A stretch of DNA of 15,592 nt from Candidatus Woesearchaeota archaeon (GCA_016180275.1 JACPBN010000066.1:1-15592); one strand, 5' to 3'; shown: positions 6,873-13,503, counted from the first letter of the stretch. Notes: generated by a model not told the origin, from the letters alone. Numbers and translations: made by a program.

Positions 6873-7225
6873 TGAAAGGTTTCTTTAGATTTGGAAGCCC
6901 CATCATAGAATTACCGATAGAAGGCAGAAAGATTGAACTGTTATTAGATACAGGTTTCAATGGGCATATGATGCTGCCAAATGATATAATTAAAGAGCTT
7001 GGCTTAGACCAGATTGGAATTTCTGATTATGTAACCGCAGGCGGAGATGACAAGCTAACAAAAGTTTATATTGGAAAATTAAGGTTTGTGGGAGAAGAGA
7101 TAGAAATACCTATATTATCTACTGATGCAGATTTTGCTCTAGCAGGCATGGAATTATTTCATGATTGTAAGGTAGTTATTGAGAGAAATAAAGGCATAGT
7201 TGAAGTTAATAAATCTAAAATATAA
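6872..7225 (+). CDS. Retropepsin-like (clan AA) aspartic protease
   Basis: A 117-aa single-domain protein with the aspartic protease motif LLLDTGFNGHMMLP (Asp26-Thr-Gly), a flap-like GGDDKLT region, and ALAGMELFHDCKVVIE near the C-terminus, equivalent to the second hydrophobic-hydrophobic-Gly signature. Such half-size enzymes work as homodimers with one Asp from each chain. No signal peptide or membrane segment is seen, so it is probably cytosolic. The one-base overlap with the DUF5678-like gene makes them a two-gene unit. Substrates are unknown. Residues around the active site fit the family (DTGF/A-NG), so it should be catalytically competent. Confidence 0.85.
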   Translation: MKGFFRFGSPIIELPIEGRKIELLLDTGFNGHMMLPNDIIKELGLDQIGISDYVTAGGDDKLTKVYIGKLRFVGEEIEIPILSTDADFALAGMELFHDCKVVIERNKGIVEVNKSKI

Positions 7226-7251
7226 ATGCTTGTTTAGAAAAGGTAATCTTT

Positions 7252-7635
7252 ATGCCAGCACAAAAAGGAGTTACATTAGTCAAATCCAAGAAATTCCATG
7301 TTTATAACGAAAGAGAGCATGGTCATCCCGGTGTCACAATGAAAGAATTGATAGGAGACAGCTCCCCATTAAAGCAGGTAAGTGAAATTTTCATGTTCCA
7401 TGACACTGTTGTAGATGCAGGCAAGGAGATCTTTCCGCATTCTCATCATAGCAATGAAAGATTATTCTATGTCATAGAAGGCAAAGGAGAGTTTATGGTT
7501 GATGGAGAGAATTATATTGTTGAGGAAGGAGATTTGTTCTTTTTAGAAGAAGGCGCAGGAGTTACGCATAGCTTTAAAAACATTGGAAAGAAAAAGTTGA
7601 GGATGATTGCGATTGCGCTTAATGGGCCATTGTGA
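7252..7635 (+). CDS. Single-domain cupin (cupin_2) protein
   Basis: A 127-aa small beta-barrel protein. Cupin motif 1 is G57-x5-H63-x-H65-x3-E69, and motif 2 is G93...GAGVTHSFKN with His106 and Asn110, so a His/His/Glu/His metal site is complete. It may be a metal-binding enzyme or a sugar/small-ligand binder; the sequence does not decide. It lies 26 nt after the protease gene. A weak Shine-Dalgarno (AAAGGT, 7239-7244) precedes the ATG by 7 nt, and a TATA-like AAATATAAAT (7217-7226) could also give it its own transcript. It converges with the lipoprotein gene downstream. Confidence 0.85.
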   Translation: MPAQKGVTLVKSKKFHVYNEREHGHPGVTMKELIGDSSPLKQVSEIFMFHDTVVDAGKEIFPHSHHSNERLFYVIEGKGEFMVDGENYIVEEGDLFFLEEGAGVTHSFKNIGKKKLRMIAIALNGPL

Positions 7636-7637
7636 TC

Positions 7638-7690
7638 AGATCTAGAGATCTTATTAATTTACTTTATTGATGATATATTATTTTCTTATT
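7638..7690 (+). terminator. Hairpin and T-rich stretch between convergent genes
   Basis: AGATCT-AG-AGATCT (7638-7651), two copies of a palindrome that can pair with each other, sits 3 nt after the cupin stop. A T-rich run to about 7690 follows. It would end the plus-strand transcript. I see no equally good signal for the opposing gene. Confidence 0.45.
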
Positions 7691-7693
7691 CTT

Positions 7694-8455
7694 CTAACCA
7701 AGAAAATCAACTGTCTTAGTAACATGGCTGGGCACTTTTATCTCTTCAAATTCAATGTTATTTACAAACAAATCTTTGACCAGCTCTGTGCCATCTGCGG
7801 GTATTATGCTTAATGGTATTCCGTAAAAGTCATCTAACCACATCCCGCCTGTCTTATCATCAGCATCAATAAATTCGGCAAATGTGCTAGGGATAGATTT
7901 TATCTGCCTGGTCTTGCTTTTGTCTGATTTTATCTGCTTCATGTTTTTTACATAATCCAGAATAGTAACAGTATTAAACTTTTCATAATTGAGACTATAA
8001 GATATGTACAGATCCTGCTCATCTTTGTTGCACCTATCAATTGCGCAGTAAGTCAGGATCTTCTTATTTTTCCTGTCAATAATGAGCTCAGAGTATAAGC
8101 CATTGTTATCCAGTTTGTTTAATGCACCATTATATTTTATCCTGATCAGGTCTTTTACAGTATCGACGTAAATATTTTGCTTGTCATCTGGAGTTGCATA
8201 ATTCATGGTTTTTATCTTCTGGAGCTTTTTTAGAACTTGTTCTTTGTCTTCAGGCGATACAGGTGCTGCTGCCTGGGAAGCTTCAGGCTCTTTAGCAGGA
8301 GTCGTGACAGGCTCTGCTGCTGGCCGGGGAGAAGGTGCTTTAACATCTTGCTTTGGCTCTGGTGGCTGTTGTACTGGTGCTTTCGCGCAGGCTGCAATAA
8401 CCACACTAAGCAACACAATAATTACGCACAGAATAATCATATATTTTATTTTCAT
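7694..8455 (-). CDS. Putative secreted lipoprotein, function unknown
   Basis: A 253-aa protein with a short Lys-containing N-terminus, a hydrophobic stretch (about 6-22) and a lipobox-like IAAC (Cys23), suggesting lipid anchoring on the outer face of the membrane. A Pro/Ala/Glu/Lys-rich linker (about 25-68) then leads to a globular domain. That domain contains an MxYATPDDKQN region, a possible Cys137-Cys142 disulfide (YCAIDRC) and several Lys/Asp-rich strands. I do not recognise the domain. The start is fixed by a strong Shine-Dalgarno and a TATA box on the minus strand. Archaeal lipoproteins of this type often carry substrate-binding domains, but nothing here shows that. Confidence 0.8.
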   Translation of the reverse strand: MKIKYMIILCVIIVLLSVVIAACAKAPVQQPPEPKQDVKAPSPRPAAEPVTTPAKEPEASQAAAPVSPEDKEQVLKKLQKIKTMNYATPDDKQNIYVDTVKDLIRIKYNGALNKLDNNGLYSELIIDRKNKKILTYCAIDRCNKDEQDLYISYSLNYEKFNTVTILDYVKNMKQIKSDKSKTRQIKSIPSTFAEFIDADDKTGGMWLDDFYGIPLSIIPADGTELVKDLFVNNIEFEEIKVPSHVTKTVDFLG

Positions 8456-8460
8456 TGCCC

Positions 8461-8468
8461 CTCACCTC
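8461..8468 (-). promoter_or_regulatory. Strong Shine-Dalgarno GAGGTGAG for the lipoprotein gene
   Basis: It ends 5 nt before the ATG at 8455. It is the clearest ribosome binding site in the window and contrasts with the mostly leaderless neighbours. Confidence 0.75.
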
Positions 8469-8490
8469 AATTAGAGAATATAAGGATTAA

Positions 8491-8501
8491 GAATATATAA
8501 G
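8491..8501 (-). promoter_or_regulatory. TATA box for the lipoprotein gene
   Basis: CTTATATATTC on the minus strand is centred about 41 nt upstream of the start codon. This leaves a leader of about 15 nt that carries the Shine-Dalgarno. Confidence 0.55.
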
Positions 8502-8540
8502 CTTTTTGGAATATTTTTTAGGAATTTATTTTATTATTAT

Positions 8541-8569
8541 TTATTTTATTTCGCGCTGACGATCTCGAT
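8541..8569 (-). repeat. 29-bp direct repeat, distal copy (relic of the GTPase 3' end)
   Basis: Identical at 27 of 29 bases to 9917-9945. Read on the minus strand it encodes IEIVSAK and a stop, the last residues of the GTPase gene. Both mismatches (8558, 8567) are third-position changes (ATC/ATT, GTC/GTT). This copy lies 2 nt after the stop of the 429-aa gene and is not attached to any GTPase body. It looks like an attachment-site copy or the tail of a lost duplicate. Confidence 0.8.
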
Positions 8570-8571
8570 AA

Positions 8572-9861
8572 TTAATTCTGCTGTAATTTTCTGTCTTCCA
8601 AAAATCTTGCAACCCCATAGGGATTTGCAGCATAACCCGTGAAACCTGTCGGTACTAATCTATTAGAAAATGTCCAGTTCTCAAGTAACTCCTGTAACTT
8701 GCCTTGGGCAGCTGCATGAGCAACAGAGCTAAGAATTGAAGAATTTGTGCTCTGTCCGATTCTGACTAATATTAAATATTCCTGGCCTTCTTTTAGTGCA
8801 TTTGTTAAGCCTATCCCCTCTTTACATGATGAATAGGCATGGATTACTGCAAATCCTCTTTCCCTGTTCAAATATATCTTTCCGCCGTGCGCAAAGGGAT
8901 TCTTAAGCCTGAACTTTCTTGTCAAATGCAGGTCTGCTTCGATTGTCAATCTATAATCATGCGTGGATCTTGTGTATCCTTCTCTTTCATAATCTATTTT
9001 TCCCCATAGGTCTTTTTGCCTCTGTTCTTTAGTTATTCCATCTCGATTTCCAAAGAATTCCGTCAAGCCAAGGTATAATAGGTCATTATGCAATTCAAGC
9101 AGCCTTTCTTCACCATATGCTATTCCCAGAGTTTCTCGTAATTTTTCATATGCTCTAAGAACATCTTCTTCACTTTTCACTATTTTGCCGCCAAATGATT
9201 GCTCTAATTTTTTTGTTACGCCAAGTGTGAGTATTTTCCTTTCTAATGGTGTCATCTGTGAAAAGTCAGCATAATGCACAAAAGGGTCTTGGCTAGGTTC
9301 ATGTGTCTGGGTATGACTAATATTATAAAACAAATTGAAAGCTGTTTTCAAAACTAACTCTTTGCCTGCTCTAATTTGATCAGTACCAGTATCTAAACAA
9401 ATCCCCCCAAACAAGTGCGATAAATTCTTCACAATCTCTTGAGACGGCATATCCACATTATGTTGTCTACTTATGTAAGCTTCGCCATGGGCTAATTTAT
9501 CGTACAAAACAGCAAGAATTGTATCTGTCAAGCTCTTTAGATGTAGCTGTAAATCAGGCAATAATCTGTCTGCTCTTATCCTTAAATCTGCATCATTTAA
9601 GGCATACCCAAACTGGTCAAGAACATCTTTGGAATATTCCATAAATACAGGAGAAAAATCAGCATCAGAGACAGTCGGCAGCAAAGCGTGAAACCCAGGC
9701 AGCCATAATTGTAATGTTGATGGACCACTAAAATCAACTACCATATCTGGCTCTAAAAGAGCATCAATAGTCCCCAAATCAAAAGCTTCTTCAAACCCTT
9801 GGTCCTGCAAAGCTGCCTGTAAGCTTCTTCTTGTAATAACTTGTGTTGCTAATAGTGTCAT
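8572..9861 (-). CDS. Unrecognised 429-aa protein in a repeat-bracketed insertion
   Basis: I do not recognise this protein. It has no signal peptide and no clear membrane segment, so it is probably soluble. The N-terminal third is Leu/Asp/Gln-rich and largely helical-looking. The middle has MTPLERKILTLGVTKKLEQS. The C-terminal third has RLTIEADLHLTRKF, GGKIYLNRERGFAVIHAYSS and GYAANPYGVARFLEDRKL. Lys is only about 5% (22 of 429), low against the Lys-rich neighbours, and Gln is frequent, which suggests a different origin. A TATA-like AAAATATAAG (9881-9890, minus strand) lies about 24 nt before the ATG. With its promoter it fills almost exactly the space between two 29-bp direct repeats of the GTPase 3' end, so it is probably acquired cargo. 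Confidence 0.75.
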   Translation of the reverse strand: MTLLATQVITRRSLQAALQDQGFEEAFDLGTIDALLEPDMVVDFSGPSTLQLWLPGFHALLPTVSDADFSPVFMEYSKDVLDQFGYALNDADLRIRADRLLPDLQLHLKSLTDTILAVLYDKLAHGEAYISRQHNVDMPSQEIVKNLSHLFGGICLDTGTDQIRAGKELVLKTAFNLFYNISHTQTHEPSQDPFVHYADFSQMTPLERKILTLGVTKKLEQSFGGKIVKSEEDVLRAYEKLRETLGIAYGEERLLELHNDLLYLGLTEFFGNRDGITKEQRQKDLWGKIDYEREGYTRSTHDYRLTIEADLHLTRKFRLKNPFAHGGKIYLNRERGFAVIHAYSSCKEGIGLTNALKEGQEYLILVRIGQSTNSSILSSVAHAAAQGKLQELLENWTFSNRLVPTGFTGYAANPYGVARFLEDRKLQQN

Positions 9862-9880
9862 GTTAATAGATAGTAATTCG

Positions 9881-9890
9881 CTTATATTTT
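9881..9890 (-). promoter_or_regulatory. TATA-like box for the 429-aa gene
   Basis: AAAATATAAG on the minus strand is centred about 24 nt upstream of the ATG at 9861. It lies inside the repeat-bracketed segment, so the gene brings its own promoter. Confidence 0.45.
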
Positions 9891-9916
9891 AAAATTTATT
9901 GACTTATTTATGTTGC

Positions 9917-9945
9917 TTATTTTATTTCGCGCTAACGATCTCAAT
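9917..9945 (-). repeat. 29-bp direct repeat, proximal copy (GTPase 3' end)
   Basis: Covers the last eight codons (IEIVSAK and stop) of the GTPase and 5 bp beyond. It matches 8541-8569 in the same orientation at 27 of 29 positions. The copies are 1376 bp apart. Confidence 0.8.
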
Positions 9946-11118
9946 CACATCCCTGTGCTTTAATGGATAATCTTTGCCGATTGGCTTTTTAGTCCTGACG
10001 TCAAGAGCCCTGATAAAATGCTTGCCTAGATCCGTATGTATATGAAATGCAAAATCCAATGCTGTAGTGTTTGGCGGCATTAAGAAGCAGTCTGGCAATC
10101 TTCTGCCTTCAGAATCTTCAAGCTTATGCACTCCTCCAGGAAATATTGCAACATAATTAAGAAGCTCAAAAACAGCTTTGTCAATGACTTGCTGCACGCC
10201 TGTGCTGCCGAATCTGTCAAGCAGATTCTTCTGTATAAAGTCAAGAGCCTTCTTTTGCCGATCAGAAAGTTTTTCTGGCTGCAGAATTTCAAACTTATTA
10301 TTGCCTGGAATATATTTGATCAGCCCATGTTTAGTGGCTTCCTTTAATGCAAGCTCACTCTCTGCGCTGCATGCGATAAGCATATGCTCAGGAAACTCAT
10401 TCTCTAATCTGGTAAAATTCTCAGCTGCTCCAGGAACATCAATTTTATTGCAGGCAATTATCATTGGCTTTGTTATCTTCCTTAGCTCAGTTGCCATCTT
10501 AAGCAGCAAAGAATCATCCCATTTAAGGATATCCTCAGGCAGAGCAAACTTTTTTATAGCATTTTCAACCATTGCTTCAGTAACTCTTAACCCTGAAAGC
10601 TGCTTGGCAACTGCCTTTGAAACTTGTGCTTTTTCCTGCTTGATTGTTCTTGCAAACTTCTCCCATCCATTTTTAACTAAGCGGTAATACCACATATCTA
10701 ATTCAACTTCCAGAAATCTGATGTCATTAGCAGGATTATGGCTTAATGCCTGAACTGGCTCGCCTTTTTCATTTGTGCTGCCAGAAACATCTACTACATG
10801 TATCAATGCATTTGCCTGGTTTAAATCATCCAAAAACTGGCTTCCCATTCCTTTGCCTTCATGAGCTCCAGGAACCAATCCTGCAACATCAATTACTTCC
10901 ACTGGCACAAATCTTATATGGTCAACACAATGGCCTGTCCTAGGGTTGCATTGTGTATTTAGGTCTTTGTCTGCGCAATCTACTCTGACGTGGCCGAAAC
11001 CCTCGTTTTTATTAATAGTTGTGAAAGGATACGCTGCAATAGCTACTTCAGCAAGTGTTACTGATTTAAACATTGTACTTTTTCCAGACGATGGTTTACC
11101 AACAAAACCTAGTATCAT
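9922..11118 (-). CDS. YchF/Obg-like GTPase with C-terminal TGS domain
   Basis: A 398-aa ribosome-associated P-loop GTPase of the OBG superfamily, archaeal YchF-like branch. The P loop is GKPSSGKST (7-15), switch I follows PFTTI, G3 is DVAGLVPGAHEGKG (77-90), and G4 is NKID (224-227), which predicts guanine specificity; bacterial YchF and OLA1 have NxxE and prefer ATP. A helical insert follows G3. The C-terminal 80 residues (VAIFPGGVHKLEDSEG, FHIHTDLGKHFIRALD, HRDVIEIVSAK) form the TGS domain. Cys48, Cys57 and Cys64 cluster near switch I. GGTG (11127-11130, minus strand) lies 8 nt before the start, and a possible TATA box is near 11152-11162. The 3' end carries one copy of the repeat that brackets the downstream gene. 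Confidence 0.93.
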   Translation of the reverse strand: MILGFVGKPSSGKSTMFKSVTLAEVAIAAYPFTTINKNEGFGHVRVDCADKDLNTQCNPRTGHCVDHIRFVPVEVIDVAGLVPGAHEGKGMGSQFLDDLNQANALIHVVDVSGSTNEKGEPVQALSHNPANDIRFLEVELDMWYYRLVKNGWEKFARTIKQEKAQVSKAVAKQLSGLRVTEAMVENAIKKFALPEDILKWDDSLLLKMATELRKITKPMIIACNKIDVPGAAENFTRLENEFPEHMLIACSAESELALKEATKHGLIKYIPGNNKFEILQPEKLSDRQKKALDFIQKNLLDRFGSTGVQQVIDKAVFELLNYVAIFPGGVHKLEDSEGRRLPDCFLMPPNTTALDFAFHIHTDLGKHFIRALDVRTKKPIGKDYPLKHRDVIEIVSAK

Positions 11119-11314
11119 ATTAGTTGCACCATAATTTAAATTACTGAATTTAGTTTTATTCTAGTGCATATTAATCTGCCTCTTTTAAAAATCTTATGGA
11201 AATGTTTATAAAGATGTGAAAGAATATAAAAGTATAGAGATTAAGCGAGATAAAAGCATGAGTAAAATAGTTGTAATGATTTGTTATAGATATTAATTAG
11301 ATATTAGCTAAAAA

Positions 11315-11320
11315 AAGGTG
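11315..11320 (+). promoter_or_regulatory. Shine-Dalgarno AAGGTG for the 214-aa gene
   Basis: It ends 4 nt before the ATG at 11325 and decides that start. The 206-bp divergent region upstream also has TATA-like elements (11203-11212, 11222-11230) and a 12-codon open frame (11258-11296) of doubtful meaning. Confidence 0.6.
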
Positions 11321-11324
11321 TACT

Positions 11325-11969
11325 ATGCCACAAGCAGAGCGTCCAGAATCTTCTCACAATAACCCAAGAATTCTAGCTGCGCAATTTAGAATCAAATATA
11401 GGGATATCTTCAACATGCAGGACCTTTACAAGATTTTGCATGAATGGGTAAAGGATAACCAGTGGCTTGATATCCAGGACGATACTGAAGGAGATGCTCA
11501 TGAAAATTTTTATTATGACAGGACAGACTTATACGGCAACAAGGAGATTTGGACATGGTGGCGTATGTGGCAGTTTCCAGATGCAGAACCTGTAGATACA
11601 AGCAATAGTTTCTTTAGATATCATCTTGACATAGATATGCATGTCCTGCACTTAAAAGAGCACGAGATAATGCAGGCTGGCAAAAAAATCAAGACAAACA
11701 CAGGAGAGATCGAGATAAAGATTTGGTCATATATAGAGATTGATTATAAAGGTGAATGGAGCAGGCACCCTATCTTAAGATTCTTTCTTGAGATCTTTGA
11801 GGCAAGAATATTTGAACATGATCTTGAAAGGCATAAGCATGAGCTTTACAGGCAGACTTATTTATTGCAGAATCAGATAAAACAATACTTGCAGCTAAAG
11901 ACATGGCTGCCTCAAGTCCAGATCAAGCCATTCCATCCAGGCATTGGAGTGCCTGAAGGGCAGTTTTAG
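11325..11969 (+). CDS. Conserved-looking hypothetical protein (214 aa)
   Basis: A soluble protein rich in Trp, His and charged residues. It starts with a polar tail, then FRIKYRDIFNMQDLYKILHEWV. An alternating strand pattern follows (ENFYYDRTDLYGNKEIWTWW, FFRYHLDIDMHVLHL, GEIEIKIWSYIEIDYKGEW), and a long helical C-terminus (HPILRFFLEIFEARIFEHDL...LYRQTYLLQNQIKQYLQL). No membrane segment is clear. The repeated amphipathic strands followed by a helix suggest a single compact domain. I believe related proteins occur in Woesearchaeota-like genomes, but I cannot name a family or function. It is transcribed away from the GTPase and followed by a structured intergenic segment. Confidence 0.8.
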   Translation: MPQAERPESSHNNPRILAAQFRIKYRDIFNMQDLYKILHEWVKDNQWLDIQDDTEGDAHENFYYDRTDLYGNKEIWTWWRMWQFPDAEPVDTSNSFFRYHLDIDMHVLHLKEHEIMQAGKKIKTNTGEIEIKIWSYIEIDYKGEWSRHPILRFFLEIFEARIFEHDLERHKHELYRQTYLLQNQIKQYLQLKTWLPQVQIKPFHPGIGVPEGQF

Positions 11970-11995
11970 TAGGTGCATATTTAAAATTTAAAAAG

Positions 11996-12192
11996 CCACT
12001 GCGTCCACAGCCAATTAAGTGGACATAATTCCAGTTATCCATGTTCAAGTTGCGACGGGCAATGCCATCTAATCACTCATTAACTAACACAACCCGCAAA
12101 ACTTTTGCATTATCACATTTAATAACTCTATGTAGAGGAGGAGCAACTCTTCTAATAATATAATATATTGTCCACTGGCGTGGACGCAGTGG
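11996..12192. repeat. 197-bp structured segment with nested inverted repeats
   Basis: The outer perfect 13-bp arms are CCACTGCGTCCAC (11996-12008) and GTGGACGCAGTGG (12180-12192). The inner perfect 8-bp arms are AGTGGACA (12018-12025) and TGTCCACT (12169-12176). Each end can alternatively fold on its own: GTCCAC-N10-GTGGAC on the left and GTCCAC-TGGC-GTGGAC on the right. Inside are TTGCG(AC)GG paired with CCCGCAA, and an 8-pair hairpin TAGAGGAG-GAGCAA-CTCTTCTA (12133-12154). It could be a small structured RNA or a MITE-like element. No protein frame is evident. Confidence 0.7.
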
Positions 12193-12193
12193 A

Positions 12194-12203
12194 TTTAATT
12201 ATA
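12194..12203 (+). promoter_or_regulatory. TATA box for the SemiSWEET gene
   Basis: TTTAATTATA is centred 28 nt before the ATG and starts 2 nt after the right arm of the inverted repeat. It fits a leaderless transcript. Confidence 0.55.
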
Positions 12204-12225
12204 GGTAACTTTTTGGGTAATTTTC

Positions 12226-12486
12226 ATGGCAGATTTCGTAACAATACTCGGTTTTATTGCTGCTAGTTTGACCACTTTTGGCTATGTCCCGCAGATTATC
12301 AAAGGCTATAAAACTAAGCATTTGAAAGATGTTTCTTTAATGATGTTCGTTCTTCTTACGATTGGCATGTTTCTATGGATGATCTACGGCATTCTTAGAA
12401 AAGACATTGTAATTATAATTGCTAATATAGTCGGCCTTGTGTTTGGTGCAACAACATTGGGGTTGAAACTTTATTATAAGAGATAA
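12226..12486 (+). CDS. SemiSWEET-type sugar transporter (PQ-loop, 3 TM)
   Basis: An 86-aa membrane protein with three predicted helices (about 3-21, 38-57, 61-81). It has the PQ-loop motif YVPQIIKGYKTK (Pro22-Gln23) followed by HLKDVSLMMF, the half-size form of SWEET/MtN3 transporters, which dimerise to pass sugars across the membrane down their gradient. Length and layout are typical of SemiSWEETs. The substrate cannot be predicted here. It stands alone, with a leaderless-type promoter directly beside the inverted-repeat segment. Confidence 0.92.
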   Translation: MADFVTILGFIAASLTTFGYVPQIIKGYKTKHLKDVSLMMFVLLTIGMFLWMIYGILRKDIVIIIANIVGLVFGATTLGLKLYYKR

Positions 12487-12593
12487 GTAGATTATATTAA
12501 AGTTCATGATAATAAAAATAGCATCCCTATTCTTTGATTTAATTTATTTTCCACAAGACATTTTCCTAAGGCACTGGACAAACATAGGCAATG

Positions 12594-12604
12594 TATATAA
12601 ATAA
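12594..12604 (+). promoter_or_regulatory. TATA box TATATAAATAA before the LAGLIDADG gene
   Basis: A good TATA match. Transcription would start near 12625, inside the open frame (stop at 12602-12604) and upstream of its TTG. Confidence 0.5.
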
Positions 12605-12658
12605 GGACATCTTTCTAATTTCCAGAAAACGATACGCAAAACTTCCAAATTAAGCCTT

Positions 12659-13330
12659 TTGCCTGCTAGCAAAATTCTCTTACGTGGGCATTTAAGTTAT
12701 TCTGTTGGGAAACAAAGAACAGGCACTAAATTAGCAAGGTCTCAAATAATTATTGCAGGAAACAGTAATGAAACTGAATATTTACAATTCATTCAAGATA
12801 TATTTTATTCGTTGTTTAATGTCGAATTATCCTATGAAAAAGATAATCGTTCTGATACTGTTTTATTGAGAGCTCATTCTAAAGGAATACTAAAATTCCT
12901 TAGTGAAAAATGTGAAATTCCCTTAAACAGAAAAACTGAGATAGTAAACGTGCCAGAGATAATCAAGTGTTCCAGTAAAGGTATAAAATGTGCGTTTTTA
13001 AGAGGACTCGCAGACACAGATTTTAGTGTAACATTCAAGAACAAAACGAATAAAGGGCATAACTACCCTGTCATTAAAGCTAGCTTTAGAAGCAAAAGAT
13101 TAGTGCAGGATTTAGAAAAACTATATCGTGAAATTGGTTTTAAGTATTGTGTTATCTACAATCTCAAGCAGGATGATAAACGATTTGGTCCAATATTCAT
13201 GAATCATATTTACTTAAATGGCAGAAAAAATATTTACAGATGGATTAAAAATATAGGCTTTTCCAACTACAAGTTTAACAGAAAAGTGGACAAGTGGTTA
13301 AAAGACGGAGTTTGTCCGCCTGGATATTAA
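12659..13330 (+). CDS. LAGLIDADG homing endonuclease-like protein, N-terminally truncated
   Basis: The frame is open from 12605 but has no ATG; the first usable start is TTG at 12659 (223 aa), without a clear ribosome site. The second LAGLIDADG helix is recognisable as FLRGLADTDFSV (113-124), with both Asp kept but Phe where the final Gly is expected. The first should end in GDGHLS; only RGHLSYSV (9-16) remains, so the first catalytic helix is missing or degraded. Segments such as ELYLQFIQDIF-like 39-49, VNVPEII (97-103) and KLYREIGFKY resemble free-standing archaeal intron or intergenic endonucleases. The gene ends 4 nt before the convergent intron-containing tRNA-Thr. It is probably an inactive or decaying enzyme. 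The family is fairly sure, the start is not. Confidence 0.65.
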   Translation: MPASKILLRGHLSYSVGKQRTGTKLARSQIIIAGNSNETEYLQFIQDIFYSLFNVELSYEKDNRSDTVLLRAHSKGILKFLSEKCEIPLNRKTEIVNVPEIIKCSSKGIKCAFLRGLADTDFSVTFKNKTNKGHNYPVIKASFRSKRLVQDLEKLYREIGFKYCVIYNLKQDDKRFGPIFMNHIYLNGRKNIYRWIKNIGFSNYKFNRKVDKWLKDGVCPPGY

Positions 13331-13334
13331 AAAA

Positions 13335-13420
13335 AGCCTCTGACCGGAGTTGCACCGGCGACCTGCAGATACCTTGCACTAGTTACAAGTCTGCCGCAAT
13401 AGCTACTATGCTACAGAGGC
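13335..13420 (-). tRNA. tRNA-Thr(UGU) with a 13-nt intron
   Basis: Acceptor GCCTCTG/CAGAGGC with discriminator U (archaeal tRNA-Thr has U73). The anticodon stem is GCAGA/TCTGC and the loop CTTGTA^A carries anticodon TGT. The T stem is GCCGG/CCGGT; CCA is not encoded. The mature length is 73 nt. Odd points: the D loop AGTAGCTA has C where G19 is expected, and the T loop TGCAACT has G55 instead of the near-universal U55. A T7 run follows the gene on the minus strand as terminator, and the TATA box sits 27 nt before the 5' end. The intron geometry is canonical, so it is probably functional despite the unusual elbow. Confidence 0.88.
13371..13383 (-). other. 13-nt tRNA intron at position 37/38
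   Basis: A perfect small bulge-helix-bulge: central helix CTTG/CAAG, bulges TAA and GTA, outer helix GCAGA/TCTGC. Cutting after the second base of each bulge releases ACTAGTGCAAGGT and leaves the seven-base loop CTTGTAA. Confidence 0.88.
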
Positions 13421-13443
13421 AATCATCTACAGAATTCCTCGAT

Positions 13444-13451
13444 TATTTAAA
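13444..13451 (-). promoter_or_regulatory. TATA box for tRNA-Thr
   Basis: TTTAAATA on the minus strand is centred 27 nt upstream of the tRNA 5' end, so the primary transcript would start at or next to position 1. Confidence 0.6.
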
Positions 13452-13493
13452 AAAGTTTGTGTTTTTTGAATTTTTATCCTGATACTCAGAAAA

Positions 13494-13503
13494 CTATATA
13501 TAC
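13494..13503 (+). promoter_or_regulatory. TATA box for the dihydrolipoamide dehydrogenase-like gene
   Basis: CTATATATAC is centred 27 nt before the ATG at 13525. There is no Shine-Dalgarno, so the mRNA is probably leaderless. Confidence 0.6.

Noticed and set aside
8205..8500. Plus-strand Gly/Ala- and Cys-rich frames over the lipoprotein N-terminus
   Set aside because: Antisense of the Pro/Ala linker and signal peptide; the minus gene has a strong ribosome site and TATA box.
10178..10687. 169-codon plus-strand open frame opposite the GTPase
   Set aside because: Overlaps conserved GTPase coding sequence entirely; Ser/Cys-rich composition typical of antisense frames.
11258..11296. 12-codon open frame upstream of the 214-aa gene
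   Set aside because: Too short, no ribosome site or conserved pattern; it could be a leader peptide but nothing supports it.
12121..12160. Possible SRP RNA helix (GAGGAGGAGCAACTCTTC)
   Set aside because: It lacks the conserved GGAA tetraloop and asymmetric loop of SRP helix 8, and the segment is too short for archaeal 7S RNA.
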